A stretch of 52,593 nt of DNA from Planctomycetota bacterium (GTDB lineage Bacteria > Planctomycetota > JACOTG01): NCBI GenBank assembly GCA_016178505.1, contig JACOTG010000011.1:1-52593 (forward strand), in the 5' to 3' direction. Below are positions 19,379 to 30,623 of this stretch, one piece after another. The translations under genes were made by a program, and so were the position numbers. Each line of letters starts with the position of its first letter. Within the stretch, counting starts at the first letter, position 1. The notes under the pieces were generated by a model that saw only the letters and a list, made by a program, of their open reading frames with translations, was not told where the DNA came from and searched no databases.

Positions 19379-21145
19379 CTACGGCACTCGAAGCACGATC
19401 GCGTTCGTGAGGCTGACGTGCTGCGGGATGATCGCGGCCGTGTCCTGGATGAATCCCTGGAACGTCACCGTGATCGGGTTGCCGAGTCCGACCGGCCGAT
19501 TCAGCAGCGTCGAGGGCGCGGGCGTCGACGGCAGGTTCGCGGTCCCGAGCCTCGTGTCGAAGTTGTTGAAGATCTTCCGCGGTTGCGGCACTTGGCCGAC
19601 GTTCAGCGGCGTCGGGAACACCGCATTTCCGAGGCTGAACGGCTGCGCCCGAAGCGTCGTGCCGTTCGGCGGGCCGACCCAGACGTACGCGGCGAACCGC
19701 GCGGTCGGCCGGCTCGACGGCGACAACACGATCACCCGGAGCGCCGCGTTTCGGGCCAGCGTGATCTCTCGCGTCGTGTCGTCGCCGTGAGTGGAATTGA
19801 GGAGCAGCACGTCCTCGCGCTCGCCCGCACCGACGTTCACGTTGCCGTAACGCGCCGCGATCTCGGGCGCGACGAAGGTGTAGGCGCCCGCGAGGCGCGT
19901 CTCGCACACCGAGTTCACCATGCGGACGTCGACCGTTCCCGTGCCCGCGGGCGTGCGAACGTCGATGCGGGTCGGCGTGACCGAGAGAACGGTCGCCGCG
20001 ACGCCGCCGAAGTCGACGGCCGTGTCGCCGATCGTCGTGAAGCCCGAACCGAAAAGGTGGGTCAGCTCACCCCCTGCGTCCGGGCCCGCGTGCGGCGCGA
20101 CCGACGCGAGAGTCACCGTGCCCGGCTCACCGAACTCCCACGTGTCGCTCGCCGGTCCGCCCTCTCCGCCAGGCAGCCCCGCGAAGAGCACCAGCCTCGC
20201 GCATCCGGGGCCGCGCGAGATCGCATGAAAGTCGCGACCCGGCGGGCGCGACGCCGTCGCCAGGGGAGCCCAATCGGTCCCGTTCCACTCCCAGGTGTCG
20301 TCGAGGAAGGATCCGAAGTTCTCGCTGCCGCCGAACAGCACCGTGCGCGCCCGGCCCGGCTCGAACGCCATCGAGGTCGCGAACCTCGCTGATGGACTGG
20401 TCGCCGGCGAAACCGGAGTCCAGTTGGTTCCGTCCCACTCCCACGTGTCGTTCACCGGGTTTCCAAACCCGACGAACCCGCCGAACATCACGGTACGGCC
20501 CCGCGCCGAGTCGTAGGCCATTCCGTGAAGGTACCGGCCGGGCGGGCTCGTCGCCGGAGAGGCCAGGATCCAATTCGTTCCGTCCCATTCCCAGGTCTCC
20601 GTCGACGCCGTGCCGATTGCATCGATCCCACCGAACAACACGGTGCGACCGCGCGCCGAATCGTACGCGAGCTGGTGTCCGTTGCGGGCGGACGGACTCG
20701 TCGCCGGCACGAACTGGGTCCAGGTCGTGCCGTCCCACTCCCACGTGTCGCCGAGAACGTTGTCTTGGGTGGCATTGGTTCCGCCGAAGAGCACGGTCCG
20801 TCCGCGCGACGAATCGTACGCAAGAGCCGTGGACGATCGACCGGGCGGGCTCGTCGCCGGGGACGCTTGTGTCCAATTCGAGCCGTCCCACTCCCACGTG
20901 TCGGCGAGTCCCATGAAGCTGAGGTCCGTACCGCCGAAGAGGACCGTGCGATTTCGAGCCGAGTCGAATGCGAGAGCATTGTCGAAGCGCGCCGACGGGC
21001 TCGACGCGGGCGAGTCCGGAATCCAGTTCACCTGTCCCATCGACACCGGCGACACGACGCCGACCGCCGCCGCAACGCACGCGATCCTGATGCGAATCGA
21101 TCGACCCGTCGCGAAACAAAGTCTGTCCATCATTTCCCCACTCAT
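19379..21145 (-). CDS. secreted kelch-repeat/IPT protein with shared C-terminal domain
   Basis: An exported protein of about 588 residues from ATG 21145. ATG 21130 with GGGGA about 5 nt upstream is an equally good start; in-frame sequence further upstream looks non-native. After a signal peptide ending VSMGQ come about six kelch-like repeats of ~50 residues with the recurrent pattern TWEWDG-NWT, SPATSP, R, A-DSARGRTVLFGG, giving a beta-propeller. An IPT/TIG domain follows (TLASVAPHAGPDAGGELTHLFG). The last ~160 residues form a domain that ends NPITVTFQG ... VSLTNAIVLRV and resembles the end of the HYR proteins in this window. The role is probably extracellular binding or recognition. It is monocistronic, with a hairpin downstream. 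Confidence 0.82.
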   Translation of the reverse strand: MSGEMMDRLCFATGRSIRIRIACVAAAVGVVSPVSMGQVNWIPDSPASSPSARFDNALAFDSARNRTVLFGGTDLSFMGLADTWEWDGSNWTQASPATSPPGRSSTALAYDSSRGRTVLFGGTNATQDNVLGDTWEWDGTTWTQFVPATSPSARNGHQLAYDSARGRTVLFGGIDAIGTASTETWEWDGTNWILASPATSPPGRYLHGMAYDSARGRTVMFGGFVGFGNPVNDTWEWDGTNWTPVSPATSPSARFATSMAFEPGRARTVLFGGSENFGSFLDDTWEWNGTDWAPLATASRPPGRDFHAISRGPGCARLVLFAGLPGGEGGPASDTWEFGEPGTVTLASVAPHAGPDAGGELTHLFGSGFTTIGDTAVDFGGVAATVLSVTPTRIDVRTPAGTGTVDVRMVNSVCETRLAGAYTFVAPEIAARYGNVNVGAGEREDVLLLNSTHGDDTTREITLARNAALRVIVLSPSSRPTARFAAYVWVGPPNGTTLRAQPFSLGNAVFPTPLNVGQVPQPRKIFNNFDTRLGTANLPSTPAPSTLLNRPVGLGNPITVTFQGFIQDTAAIIPQHVSLTNAIVLRVP

Positions 21146-21439
21146 CTGGAGCCGCAGGATGGGCTTCTTTTCTGACTCCCAACACACAACCCCGGGCCCC
21201 AGATCCCTGCTATGTGTGGGAGGGAACGCCGCTCTTGACCTTTCGTGCAGCCGCGCGCGCAGAGCATGCCCGGCCAAGTCGAAAGGTAGGCGGAGTACGC
21301 GCCGCTCGCCATTCGGTTGCGACTTCGGGAAATCCCCCGTGCGCCGACGCACGTCGTGTGCGGATCGCGTCGGCGACGTCGCTTGCGACTGGCGACGTCC
21401 GACTCTTCGAATCATTGCCGCGATCCGTCGCGAAAGAGG

Positions 21440-24400
21440 TTAGGCCCCGGTTGGCTCCGGCGGCGCGATGCCGAGACGCGACATTTTCTTTCGCAGGCCA
21501 AAGCGCGAGAGGCCGAGGAGCTTCGCGGCGCGACTTTGGTTTCCGTTCGCGGCCTGCAAGGCGCGCCTCACGAGGACCGACTCGGCCTCACGCAACGCTT
21601 CGCGGAAGCCTTCGGCCGTGACGGGCTCGGTGGCTCGCATTGCGCCGCCGCCGGCGCGAACCTCCGGTGACAGCACCGCCGTGCGGATCTCGGCGTCACC
21701 GAGCAGGACCGCTCGACGCACCTCGTTCCGCAGCTCGCGCACGTTCCCAGGCCAGGGGTAGTCGAGGAGCCGCGCCATCGCTTCCTTGCTGAAGCGACAC
21801 GTTCGTCTCTTTCGCGCCTCGCCCGCGAGCGCCTCCGCGAGAAAAGCGTCGACGAGCGACGGGATGTCCTCGCGTCGTTCCCGGAGCGGCGGCACGCGGA
21901 CGACGACCTCTTCGAGCCGAAACAGAAGATCCTCTCGAAAGCGACCGCGCGCCACCTCGTCCGCGAGTGGTTGTGTCGACGAAACGACGAGACGCACGTT
22001 GACGCGAACGAACGATGTCGAGCCGACCGGCCGAACTTCGCCCGCTTCGATCGCACGCAGGATCTTCGACTGCGCCGACGGCGACAGCGCGGTGACGCCG
22101 TCGAGGTAGAGAGTCCCACCGGATGCGGTTTCGAAGAGCCCCTTGCGATCGCGATCCGCGCCCGTGAACGCGCCCTTGCGGTGGCCGAACAACTCCGCCT
22201 CGACGAGCGGTTCCGGCAGCGTGGCGCAATCCACGGCGACGAACGGCTTCTCGGCCCGGCGGCTTTGAGCGTGGATCGTTCGAGCGACCGCGTCCTTTCC
22301 CGATCCGCTTTCGCCGACGATCGCCACCGTGAGATTGGTCGGCGCGACGCGCTCGACGACGTCCGCGATCGCGCGCATGGCTACCGACCGCCAAGTGACG
22401 TCGCTCTTGCCGCGCGGCATCGAACGACGAGCGATGCGGAGCTCGGTTCGCACGCGCTGCAGCTCCTGCGTCTTCTCCTCGAGTCCGGCCTCGAGCCGGC
22501 GATTCAGTTCTTCGATTTCGCGTTGGCGCCTCCGGATTTCGAGCGCAAGCGCCGCTTGATCGGCAAGAGCCTCGAGCAATGCGCGCGCTTCACCCGCGAA
22601 AAGTCCCGCTTCACGCCGATGGTCGAGATAGAGCGCGCCGAGCGTCGAGGAGCCGCCGCCGGCGGCGCGAAGGGGCACCGCGACGAGGCTCGCCGCGCCG
22701 AGATCGAGAAGGCTCCGGCTTCGGCGAAGTCGTTCGTCGGCGCCGGTGTCCTCCGACGCCCATGTCCGCCCGGTGTCGAGCACTCGCTTCACGAAAGCGT
22801 GGCTGACTTCGGCCGACGCGCGCTCGAGGTCGCGCTTCTCGAAATTTCGCGCGACGGGAAACGTGAGGCCGGCGGCGCCGCGCAGGATCACGAAACCGCG
22901 CTCCGCGCCCGAGACCTCGATCGCCGCGTCGAGGATCACGCCGAGAAGCTTTTCCGGATCGGGCTCGGACAGAAGGCGGCGATTGATGTCGACGAGCGAT
23001 GCAAAGCGCTTGCTCGTCGATCCGCCCCCTTCGACGGCGCGGCCGCGGGCCGCCGCGAGGAGCCGGGCGATTCGCGCGTGCGCCGGGCGCGCGCGCACGC
23101 GACGTGCGTCCGTCGGCGCCAGCCCGCGAGTCATCGCCTCGACGACTCCGCTCGCCTCGCCGAGCACGCGCGCGGCGGCGGTCGCGTCGCCGCCGTCGAG
23201 AAGGACCTCGCCGAACGACGAGAGCGCGCGAAGCCGCACTTCCGCGCGCTCGCTCTTTGCCGCGAGCCGGGCGGCCCGCTCGATCTCCTTCGGTGCCTGC
23301 CGTCGGCCTTCGAGGCGGGAGATCTCGGCCGCGTCGAGCGCCAGCCTCGCGCGCATGTCGCGAAGGTCCGTGCCGACGACCGCGCGACGCGCGACGACGA
23401 GCGCCGCGCGCGCCGCATCGAGGTCGGAGCGGCGCAGAGCTTCTTCCACCAGGAACCCCGCGGCGCGCGCGCTCCATGGCTTCGAGAATGCCGTCGTCGC
23501 GAGCGGGATCGCCTCCTCGAGTCGCTGCCGCGCCGTTCTGGCGTCGCGTCCCTCGAGCGCCGCGCGCGATGCGGCCACGAGCGCGACGGCGCGCTCGCGC
23601 GGAAAGTCCGCCGCCTCGAGACCATCGAGCGCCTTTCGCGCAAGCCCCGAAGCCTCTCGCGGCCGGCCGAGATCCACCTCGAGGTGCGCCAGGTGCGCGA
23701 GGATGAGCGCTTCTTCACGCCGATTGCCGAGCGCAGCGAATCGCCGGCGTGACTCGCGAAGGGCGGCGCGTGCGTCGGCGAGTCGCCCCTCTTCCCTCAG
23801 TCCCACGCCGAGGTTTCCGAGCGAAGATGCTTCGCCGTACGAGTCGCCGAGAGCGCGGCGCGCGTGCAAGCTCTGCTCGAGCGCTTCGCGCGCGGCGGCG
23901 AGATCGCCGCGAGCGATCGCCGTGAGGCCGAGGTTGTTGCGAGTCATCGCTTCTTGCGCGACGTTGCCGCGGCGCTCGAACAGAGCAAGCGCCTTCCCGT
24001 GAAGTCGCGCGGCCTCGGCGAACTTGCCCTCCTGCGTTCGGAGCACCGCGAGGTTGTTGAGCACTCCGGCCGATCCGGCGGCATCGTCGGTCGCGTCGAA
24101 TCGCTTCAGCGCTTTCGTGTACGCGCGCTCGCACTCGCGGGTGTCGCCGCATCGAAACGCGGCCATGCCCACGAGATTCCAAAGGTGCGCCGCGGCGCGC
24201 GGACGCATGTGGCGGGCACTCGGCGACTCGAGGGCCGAGCGAGCGGCCGCGGCCGCGTCCGCCGGCCGACCGAGAAGAAGGCGCGTCATGCCGAGCGCGA
24301 GGATCGCTCGAGCGCGCTCCGTCGATCCTTCGACCAGATCCGTCGACGCGAGCGCTCGCACGAGCCGCGATTCCGCTTCCGCGTACTCGCCCTGCTCGCG

Positions 24401-26689
24401 GCAAGCCTCGCCGATGCGACGATCGGTCCGTGCCATCGTCGTCCCAATCGCGCGCTCCCCTTCCCGATATTCGGCAAGCGCGCGGTCGTGCTCGCCCTGC
24501 GCCGCCAGCAGATCGCCCGCGAAGATGCGCGCCCGCGACGTCGTGCGCTCCGGCACGGCGAGCGTCGCGTCGAGGAGCGCACGCAACACGGTCTCGCCCT
24601 CCGCCGGCGCTTCGCGCGACCATCGCTCGCGCGCAGCTCGAAGGGCCGACGCCGCAGCGAGTCGCGCAGCGCGCGCATCGCCTCCGATCGCGGCGCCGAG
24701 GAGATGCCGCGCGAGATCCATCGAGACGTCGTCCCGCCGCGAGCCCCGAAGGGATCGGGCAAGCGCTGCATGGAGCGGCCTCGCCTCGTCGTCCGAAGCC
24801 ACCTCGAGCATCGCGTCCGCGAGCGTTCCAGCTGGAACCGTCCAAGCGCCGTCGCGTCCCTCGACGAGACCGCGCGCCGCAAGGCGAGTCGACGCAACGC
24901 CGGCGTCGGGGTCTTCGAGAAAATCGAGTGGAGTGGGTCTCCCCGCAAGCGCCAGCCCGAGCAAGACCTTGCGCTCCAGCGCGTCGAGCGACGCGATCCG
25001 TTCTCGCCAGCTCGAGCGCAACGCCGCGGGAATGATGATGGGCACGTCGCCCCTCGCCGACTCGAGGAGCGTGACGAGATCGGAGCGCCGCGCGTCCAGC
25101 AGGAAGCGCAGCGTCTCTTCGACGGTCCCCGGGTTTCCGCCGGTCCGCGCAACGAGCGCTCGAGCGAGCTTGACGACCGCAGTCCGCAAGCGACGTGCGT
25201 CGGCGCCGAGCTGCCCCGCGATGAAGCGCGCCACGTCCGACGCACCGAGCGGAGCCAGTCGCATCTCGTGGACGAGCCCGCGGTCTCGAAGCGCGCGAAT
25301 CGTCGAGTCGACGCGGCTCGCCTCGCGGCCGAACGTCGCGACCACGAGGATCGGCGCCATGCCGAGGCCGGCATCGGCGAGGCGCACCAAGAGCGACACC
25401 ACGTCGAGCGTTTGCGAGTCCGACGCGTCGAGATCGTCGGCGAGGAGGACGGTCGGCCGATCGCCGAGTGCGTCTCGAAGCCAGGCGACGACGGCGTCCC
25501 GAACTCGTCCCTCACCACCCTTGGAAGCGAGGTCGGTTCGATCGGCGTCTCGCGACTTGCCGAAGACCTCGGGTGCGATCGCCCGAAGCGCCGGAATCGA
25601 TGGGTGCGAACGTGGGACGCCGGCCGCCGCGGTCTCGCGGATCCACGCGCCCAAGATCGGAAATGGCCCCGCCGTTCGATCCCGCGCGCTTTCGCCGATC
25701 ACGTGCACGTGGCGAAGTCGACACGCGACTCGAAGCTCGGAAAGCAGACGCGAGCGCCCGCTCCCCGACGGTCCGCGCACGATGACCAGCGCCGCTCGAT
25801 GCTTTCCCTGGCCGCACGATCGTGCGAGTCGCAGCAGCGATTCGATCTGTCGGCCGCGCCCCACGAATGGGCCGCCGCGGATCGCTTCTCGCCTCTCGAC
25901 CGTCGTCTCGACTCGGAATCGTCCGGCGCTCGCGCGGTTCACGGCCTCGATCAGCTCGCGTGCGTTCGCGAATCGCCGCGCCGGCTCCGGATCGAGGAGC
26001 CGTGGCAGCACGGCTCGAAGCCATGCAGGCGCGCCGCCGTCGTCGGGCCCGTCGGGAAAGCGACCGACGATCGCGCGAAAGAAAGTGACTCCGAGGGCGA
26101 ACAGATCGGCGCGTCCGTCGACCGCCTCGCCGCGCCAGGCCTCGGGCGCGACGTACGGTCGAGTGCCGGCGAGCGGCCGATTGCTGGCCGCGCCGCGCCG
26201 CGCGCCGGCGATCCCGAAGTCCACGAGCTTCAGCTCGAGCTTTCGGCCATGCGCCACGACGAGAAGGTTCTCGGGCTTCACGTCGAAGTGCACGAGCCCC
26301 CGCCGGTGGATCGCATCGAGTGCGCGAGCTGCTTTCACGAACAGCGATCGCACGTCGGCGGCGGCGAGCTTCGGGGCCGCGCAAGAGAGGTCCTCGCCGC
26401 GAACGAATTCCTCGACGAGATAGACCGCACCGGACTCGTCGTCGGTGCCGTAGTCGAACACGCGCGCGAGGCCCGGATGCCGGAGGGTGGCAAGCGTGCG
26501 AAATTCGTTGCGAAGCGTTGCGCGCGCCGACGGATCCCCTGCGCACTCGGGATCTAGGACCTTGATCGCAACGCGGCGCCGCCGTGAGCCCTCGTCACGA
26601 GCGAGAAAAACTCGACCCGTCCCGCCGCGTCCGATTTCGCGCTCGACCTCGTAGCGCCCGAACAGACGCCCCATGCGATCGGCAGTCAT
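21440..26689 (-). CDS. Ser/Thr protein kinase fused to AAA ATPase, TPRs, GAF, sigma-54 activator domain and Fis HTH
   Basis: A 1749-residue cytoplasmic signalling protein. Order: Hanks-type kinase (~1-280; GRGGTGRVF loop, [20 protein letters not shown]); an AAA_16-type ATPase (~285-560; GPSGSGRS); TPR repeats (~690-1180); GAF (~1231-1395); a short coiled coil; a sigma-54-interacting AAA+ domain (Walker A GESGSGKD, the GAFTGA loop at ~1505, [17 protein letters not shown]); and a Fis-type HTH ([20 protein letters not shown]). Kinase-AAA-TPR-GAF giants are known from Planctomycetota and Myxococcota; the added sigma-54 activator output links protein phosphorylation to transcription. The Walker B of the activator reads GGTLYLDGV: the normally invariant Glu of LDE is Gly, which may impair ATP hydrolysis. 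It begins 36 bp after a dockerin/IPT gene on the same strand. Confidence 0.9.
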   Translation of the reverse strand: MTADRMGRLFGRYEVEREIGRGGTGRVFLARDEGSRRRRVAIKVLDPECAGDPSARATLRNEFRTLATLRHPGLARVFDYGTDDESGAVYLVEEFVRGEDLSCAAPKLAAADVRSLFVKAARALDAIHRRGLVHFDVKPENLLVVAHGRKLELKLVDFGIAGARRGAASNRPLAGTRPYVAPEAWRGEAVDGRADLFALGVTFFRAIVGRFPDGPDDGGAPAWLRAVLPRLLDPEPARRFANARELIEAVNRASAGRFRVETTVERREAIRGGPFVGRGRQIESLLRLARSCGQGKHRAALVIVRGPSGSGRSRLLSELRVACRLRHVHVIGESARDRTAGPFPILGAWIRETAAAGVPRSHPSIPALRAIAPEVFGKSRDADRTDLASKGGEGRVRDAVVAWLRDALGDRPTVLLADDLDASDSQTLDVVSLLVRLADAGLGMAPILVVATFGREASRVDSTIRALRDRGLVHEMRLAPLGASDVARFIAGQLGADARRLRTAVVKLARALVARTGGNPGTVEETLRFLLDARRSDLVTLLESARGDVPIIIPAALRSSWRERIASLDALERKVLLGLALAGRPTPLDFLEDPDAGVASTRLAARGLVEGRDGAWTVPAGTLADAMLEVASDDEARPLHAALARSLRGSRRDDVSMDLARHLLGAAIGGDARAARLAAASALRAARERWSREAPAEGETVLRALLDATLAVPERTTSRARIFAGDLLAAQGEHDRALAEYREGERAIGTTMARTDRRIGEACREQGEYAEAESRLVRALASTDLVEGSTERARAILALGMTRLLLGRPADAAAAARSALESPSARHMRPRAAAHLWNLVGMAAFRCGDTRECERAYTKALKRFDATDDAAGSAGVLNNLAVLRTQEGKFAEAARLHGKALALFERRGNVAQEAMTRNNLGLTAIARGDLAAAREALEQSLHARRALGDSYGEASSLGNLGVGLREEGRLADARAALRESRRRFAALGNRREEALILAHLAHLEVDLGRPREASGLARKALDGLEAADFPRERAVALVAASRAALEGRDARTARQRLEEAIPLATTAFSKPWSARAAGFLVEEALRRSDLDAARAALVVARRAVVGTDLRDMRARLALDAAEISRLEGRRQAPKEIERAARLAAKSERAEVRLRALSSFGEVLLDGGDATAAARVLGEASGVVEAMTRGLAPTDARRVRARPAHARIARLLAAARGRAVEGGGSTSKRFASLVDINRRLLSEPDPEKLLGVILDAAIEVSGAERGFVILRGAAGLTFPVARNFEKRDLERASAEVSHAFVKRVLDTGRTWASEDTGADERLRRSRSLLDLGAASLVAVPLRAAGGGSSTLGALYLDHRREAGLFAGEARALLEALADQAALALEIRRRQREIEELNRRLEAGLEEKTQELQRVRTELRIARRSMPRGKSDVTWRSVAMRAIADVVERVAPTNLTVAIVGESGSGKDAVARTIHAQSRRAEKPFVAVDCATLPEPLVEAELFGHRKGAFTGADRDRKGLFETASGGTLYLDGVTALSPSAQSKILRAIEAGEVRPVGSTSFVRVNVRLVVSSTQPLADEVARGRFREDLLFRLEEVVVRVPPLRERREDIPSLVDAFLAEALAGEARKRRTCRFSKEAMARLLDYPWPGNVRELRNEVRRAVLLGDAEIRTAVLSPEVRAGGGAMRATEPVTAEGFREALREAESVLVRRALQAANGNQSRAAKLLGLSRFGLRKKMSRLGIAPPEPTGA

Positions 26690-26725
26690 CGACGACTCGC
26701 GGCGAGAATGGCGTTGATGAGTGGG

Positions 26726-28435
26726 CTAATGCCCCGCCACTCGGAATGCGAAAAAGCGGCGCCCGACGAGCGCATTGCCGTTCAGGTCGCGGATGTCCCG
26801 CAGGGAAACGAGCACTTCGGATCCCGGCGGCAACGGCAGGATCGGTTCGAAGACGACGCCCGTTGCCCCGTCGACGTGCGTGATGCGGAGAGAACCGGGG
26901 ACTTGCTTCGTGCCCCGGATGCTCTCGTCGAGGTTCCAATACCACGGCACGAAGACCTGGAACGACCGATCGTGGATCGAATCGGCGTCGATGGCTTCCG
27001 AGAAGAGCACTCGCACGCGCACGGTGGGATCGACGTCGCGCGTGCCGTCCGCCGGCGCAATTCCCATCACGGTCGGCGGCGTTTGATCCGAGAGGATCCG
27101 GTACGGAAGCGAGTTCGAGCGGCCGCGGCCGCGCACTTCGATCGCTACCGATCCGGATTGAGCATTCGCGGGAACCCGGAACCAGATCTCGGTTGGATTC
27201 AGCTGCACGATCGTGCACGGAGTTTCGCCGAGGAAGACCTGCACGCGGCCAACCCACTGTCCCAGGTTCGTTCCGCGGAGGATGACGAGGTCACCCGGAT
27301 AACCGTAGTTCGGCAAGAGACGACGCAGCCACGGCGCCTCGTCCGATCGCGGCGGCTGCGGGATCGCGCCCTGCTCGTGTTGTGTGGTCTGGAGAGCAAA
27401 GCGTGGCAGCGATCCGATCGCGCGGCTCGGGTAGCCGACCGTCGCCATCTGCGTGACGATGCCGTCGATCGTCGGCATGCGATCGGCGTCCTGGATCGCG
27501 CGGAATCGCATCACCCCGACGTGGCGAAGGCTCAACGGTGCCGTCGCGGAGGGAATGCTCGGACCGCCCGGCCCGGTGCGCGGAGCGGGAAACGTCGGAT
27601 ACTCGATCTCGACGCCCGGCGTGCCAAAGCGCAGCGCGCTGAAGTTCGCCGTGCCGGAGAGGTTGTCGATGCACTGGCCGGGCGTGTCGAACGGCGAGTT
27701 GCCCGGAGTGATGCCCCCCATCGCGAGAACGTCCCTGGTGAAATGGAGCGACACGTTATAGCTGCCGAGTCGCGACCGTCCTTCGTTCACGACGATCGGA
27801 ACCGTGACCACGTCGTCGAGATGCGGGAGGTCGCGCGGAAGCCCGAAGATCATCTCGCCCTCCGCGGGGTCGAGCCCGATCTCGGCATTCGGCTCGTCTC
27901 CGATGACGAATCCACGCGCGAGCGAGGTCAGCCCGGCAACGGTGACGGTCACCGGACCGCTCGTCGCGGTGACGGGAACGCGCACGAGGAGTCCGCGCGG
28001 ATCGCTCAACCACGCGCGCGCCTCGATGCCGTTCCAGGAAAGCCGGTTGCGCGATGCAATCGGATCGAAATTCACGCCTTCGACGAACACGAGCGATCCC
28101 GGCTCTGCGTTCGGCGGATCGAACGAGTGGATCTCCGGCAGGTTCGGCGGAACGGGATCGAACGGGGGATGCGCGACCGGCATCGTCGTCGCGTTGATGA
28201 GCGCGAGCGCGTCGTTCACGGTGACGCGACCATCGTGGTCGACGTCGGCGCGCGCGGCCTCGGCAGGCGACAACGTGAGGTTGCCGGATGCCGCCCGCAG
28301 CGTCGCGAACGCGTCCGCAACGTCGATCGATCCGTTGCCGTCCACGTCGCCGGTCCACAAGCGCGGCTGGGCGAAAACGGCGGGTGAAACCCCGAAACCA
28401 ACGGCGACGAGGATCCAGGTGAGGATCGGCCTCAT
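26726..28435 (-). CDS. secreted dockerin/IPT/Ig-like protein
   Basis: A 569-residue exported protein starting at ATG 28435 (GAAGAGGGG about 8 nt upstream) with a signal peptide ending VFAQ. A dockerin type I-like domain follows at once, with two calcium-loop repeats (DVDGNGSIDVADAF and DVDHDGRVTVNDAL). An IPT/TIG domain comes next (SFDPPNAEPGSLVFVEG), then a cohesin-like beta region (LGSYNVSLHFTRDVLAM), a second IPT (YGYPGDLVILRGTNLG) and a C-terminal Big_5-type Ig domain (PADGTRDVDPTVRVRVLFSEA). It is likely a cell-surface or extracellular matrix protein. Only 36 bp separate it from the giant kinase gene, so the two may be co-transcribed. It lacks the C-terminal domain shared by the kelch and HYR proteins. 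Confidence 0.82.
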   Translation of the reverse strand: MRPILTWILVAVGFGVSPAVFAQPRLWTGDVDGNGSIDVADAFATLRAASGNLTLSPAEAARADVDHDGRVTVNDALALINATTMPVAHPPFDPVPPNLPEIHSFDPPNAEPGSLVFVEGVNFDPIASRNRLSWNGIEARAWLSDPRGLLVRVPVTATSGPVTVTVAGLTSLARGFVIGDEPNAEIGLDPAEGEMIFGLPRDLPHLDDVVTVPIVVNEGRSRLGSYNVSLHFTRDVLAMGGITPGNSPFDTPGQCIDNLSGTANFSALRFGTPGVEIEYPTFPAPRTGPGGPSIPSATAPLSLRHVGVMRFRAIQDADRMPTIDGIVTQMATVGYPSRAIGSLPRFALQTTQHEQGAIPQPPRSDEAPWLRRLLPNYGYPGDLVILRGTNLGQWVGRVQVFLGETPCTIVQLNPTEIWFRVPANAQSGSVAIEVRGRGRSNSLPYRILSDQTPPTVMGIAPADGTRDVDPTVRVRVLFSEAIDADSIHDRSFQVFVPWYWNLDESIRGTKQVPGSLRITHVDGATGVVFEPILPLPPGSEVLVSLRDIRDLNGNALVGRRFFAFRVAGH

Positions 28436-28543
28436 CGCGATGCCCCTCTTCTGCCTCGGCGGAGGCGGTTCTAGTCCACAGATGGCATGGCTCAAGATAC
28501 CCGACCGATTCGAGCGTCGCCAGGGGCAAGAAGCCGTCGCGCG

Positions 28544-30547
28544 TTATCCTCCGCCCGTGCGCGGGGACGCGTCTTCGAGGTGGGACTTCAGGAACGCGAG
28601 CGTCACGGAAAGCGTCGTGTGCAGCTGGCTCGGCGTCGCCACTGCGTGGCCGAGCCCCTCGATGCGAAGGAAGTCGACGGGCACGCCGACTCGCCGAAGC
28701 CCGGTTGCCAGCTCTTGCGATTGCGACACTGGAACGCGTCGATCCGAATCGCCGTGCACGAGCAGCATCGGCGTCGCCGCCTCCGCGAGATGCGTGATCG
28801 GCGAGCGATCGACGTAGAGCGGGGTCTTCGCCCAAGGAGGCCCGAGGAGATCCCACTCGAGGAGCAGGCGACCGCCGCGATCGGTTTGACCGTAAAAGCT
28901 GATCAAGTTCGAGATTCCGGCGACGTCCACCGCGGCGCGGAACCGCGTCCCGTGGGTCGCGGCCCAGGCGGTCAGGTATCCGCCGTAGCTCGCGCCATAG
29001 ATCGCCATCCGATCTCCGTCGACGTTGGGGAACGTCGCGAGCGTCTCGGCGCCGCGCATCACGTCGTGGAAGTCCATCCCCGCCCAATCCCCGCGGCTCG
29101 CGTCTGCGAACTTCTGGCCATATCCGATGCTTCCGCGATAGTTGGGTTCGAACACCACGAAGCCGTTCGACGCGAGAAGCTGGCGCATCGCGTCGAACCC
29201 GCTCGTCGTCCGCGAGTGCGGGCCGCCGTGGAGAGCGACGACGGCCGGGAATCTCTTCGCGTTCGGCGAACCCGGCTTTTCGGCCGCGGCTTGTGGCGGC
29301 AGGGTGACGTACGCCTCGACGTCGAGCCCGTCGACGCTCTTGTAGAGGTGCGTGTGACAGGGACTCTTCGCGACCTTCCCGAAATCGCCGTTGAGCGCGG
29401 TGAGGGGCCGAATCTCCTTCGACTGCGTGGACGCAAGGTACAACTCGTCCGGAGCGTCGGGTGCGCTCGAGACCACCGCGAACGACGCCCCGTTCGGGGC
29501 GAGGTCGGCCTCCGCGAGCTCGCGCAGTCCATCCGTGACGCGCACGACGTCTCCGCCCTGGGAGGGGACCGAGAAGAGGTGCTGGTCTCCTCGGACGGCC
29601 GCGAGGAAGTAGATTCGCGAGCCATCGGGCGACCAGATCGGGTTCGACACGGGAAAGTCGAAGTCGGCCGACAAGTTCTTTGGATCGCCATTCGAACGCC
29701 CGATGACGAACAAGTCCGTGTGCTCGGCCGGACTGAAGTCGCGAGAGTGGGAGACGTACGCGATCCGCGATCCGTCGGGCGACCAGCGCGGCTGTTCGTC
29801 GGGGCCGGGATTGGACGTGAGCTGTCGAGGCTTGCCGCCCTTCGCCGGAATCACCCAGAGATCGGTGTTGCCGTTCGTCTCGGGATCGCCGCTCCGGTTG
29901 CTGACGAACACGATTTCTTGCCCATCGGGGGACCAACGAGGGTCGAGGTCGTCGAAGTCGCCCGACGTCAGGCGCTGTGGCTCGGCGCCCGAAACGGTCA
30001 CGATCCAGAGGTGGTTTTGCAATCGATCGCGTCTCACGACGGCGCCCTCCGGCACGGCGCCGGTCGGGGTCGACGGCGCGTCCGGCGACATGACGACGAT
30101 GCGGTCACCGTCGGCCGCGAATCGTGGAGACGATGCGCCGCCACCCAGGTGCGAAACGCGGATCGCCTCGCCTCCGCTCGTCGGAATCGCAAACACCTGC
30201 GGCGCACCTTCGCGATCCGAGACGAACGCGAGCCACTTGCCGTCGGGCGACCACTGGGGGTCGGTGTCGTCGCCGTCGCTCGTGGTGAATTGAACGGGAT
30301 CGCCGCCGTCGACGGGGAGAACCCAGATGTCCGCGTTGAACGCGTCTTTCGCGACGTTGGCGCCGCGCAAGACGAAGGCGATGCGGCTGCCGTCGTTCGA
30401 AATGCGCGGGCTCGAGATCGAGCGAAGCTTGAGGATCGCGTCGGGCGTGACGCGCGTCGGCTCGTCCGATCCGGGAACCACGGTCGCGAGTGCCACCGCA
30501 GCCGCGAGCAGGGACGCGCTACCTGCCCATATCGTTGAATGACTCAT
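28544..30547 (-). CDS. exported S9-family (prolyl oligopeptidase-like) serine peptidase
   Basis: About 667 residues from ATG 30547; a GTG at 30565 would add six. An N-terminal hydrophobic segment suggests export. Residues ~40-420 form a WD/PD40-like beta-propeller with recurring PQWSPDG, PRWSPDG and PIWSPDG signatures. The C-terminal alpha/beta-hydrolase domain contains HGGPHS, the nucleophile elbow GASYGG, the Asp in HGDSDRRVP and the His in EGLGHAV, in the order of the catalytic triad. It probably degrades short peptides in the periplasm. It lies 108 bp upstream of the dockerin gene on the same strand. Confidence 0.9.
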   Translation of the reverse strand: MSHSTIWAGSASLLAAAVALATVVPGSDEPTRVTPDAILKLRSISSPRISNDGSRIAFVLRGANVAKDAFNADIWVLPVDGGDPVQFTTSDGDDTDPQWSPDGKWLAFVSDREGAPQVFAIPTSGGEAIRVSHLGGGASSPRFAADGDRIVVMSPDAPSTPTGAVPEGAVVRRDRLQNHLWIVTVSGAEPQRLTSGDFDDLDPRWSPDGQEIVFVSNRSGDPETNGNTDLWVIPAKGGKPRQLTSNPGPDEQPRWSPDGSRIAYVSHSRDFSPAEHTDLFVIGRSNGDPKNLSADFDFPVSNPIWSPDGSRIYFLAAVRGDQHLFSVPSQGGDVVRVTDGLRELAEADLAPNGASFAVVSSAPDAPDELYLASTQSKEIRPLTALNGDFGKVAKSPCHTHLYKSVDGLDVEAYVTLPPQAAAEKPGSPNAKRFPAVVALHGGPHSRTTSGFDAMRQLLASNGFVVFEPNYRGSIGYGQKFADASRGDWAGMDFHDVMRGAETLATFPNVDGDRMAIYGASYGGYLTAWAATHGTRFRAAVDVAGISNLISFYGQTDRGGRLLLEWDLLGPPWAKTPLYVDRSPITHLAEAATPMLLVHGDSDRRVPVSQSQELATGLRRVGVPVDFLRIEGLGHAVATPSQLHTTLSVTLAFLKSHLEDASPRTGGG

Positions 30548-30623
30548 AGTCCAGGAAGCTAGCACGCCCCGCGTAGCGCGCGCAATCGAAGGGGATCCTG
30601 GCGTCGCCGCCGATTCGGCCGAA

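Noticed and set aside
23864..26557. Long plus-strand open frames (897 and 799 codons) inside the kinase region
   Set aside because: They are Arg/Ser-rich antisense frames of the kinase gene, caused by high GC at third positions, and show no domain features.
28487..30538. 683-codon plus-strand frame opposite the S9 peptidase
   Set aside because: Antisense to a gene with an intact catalytic triad; composition is Arg-rich and no motif is recognisable.
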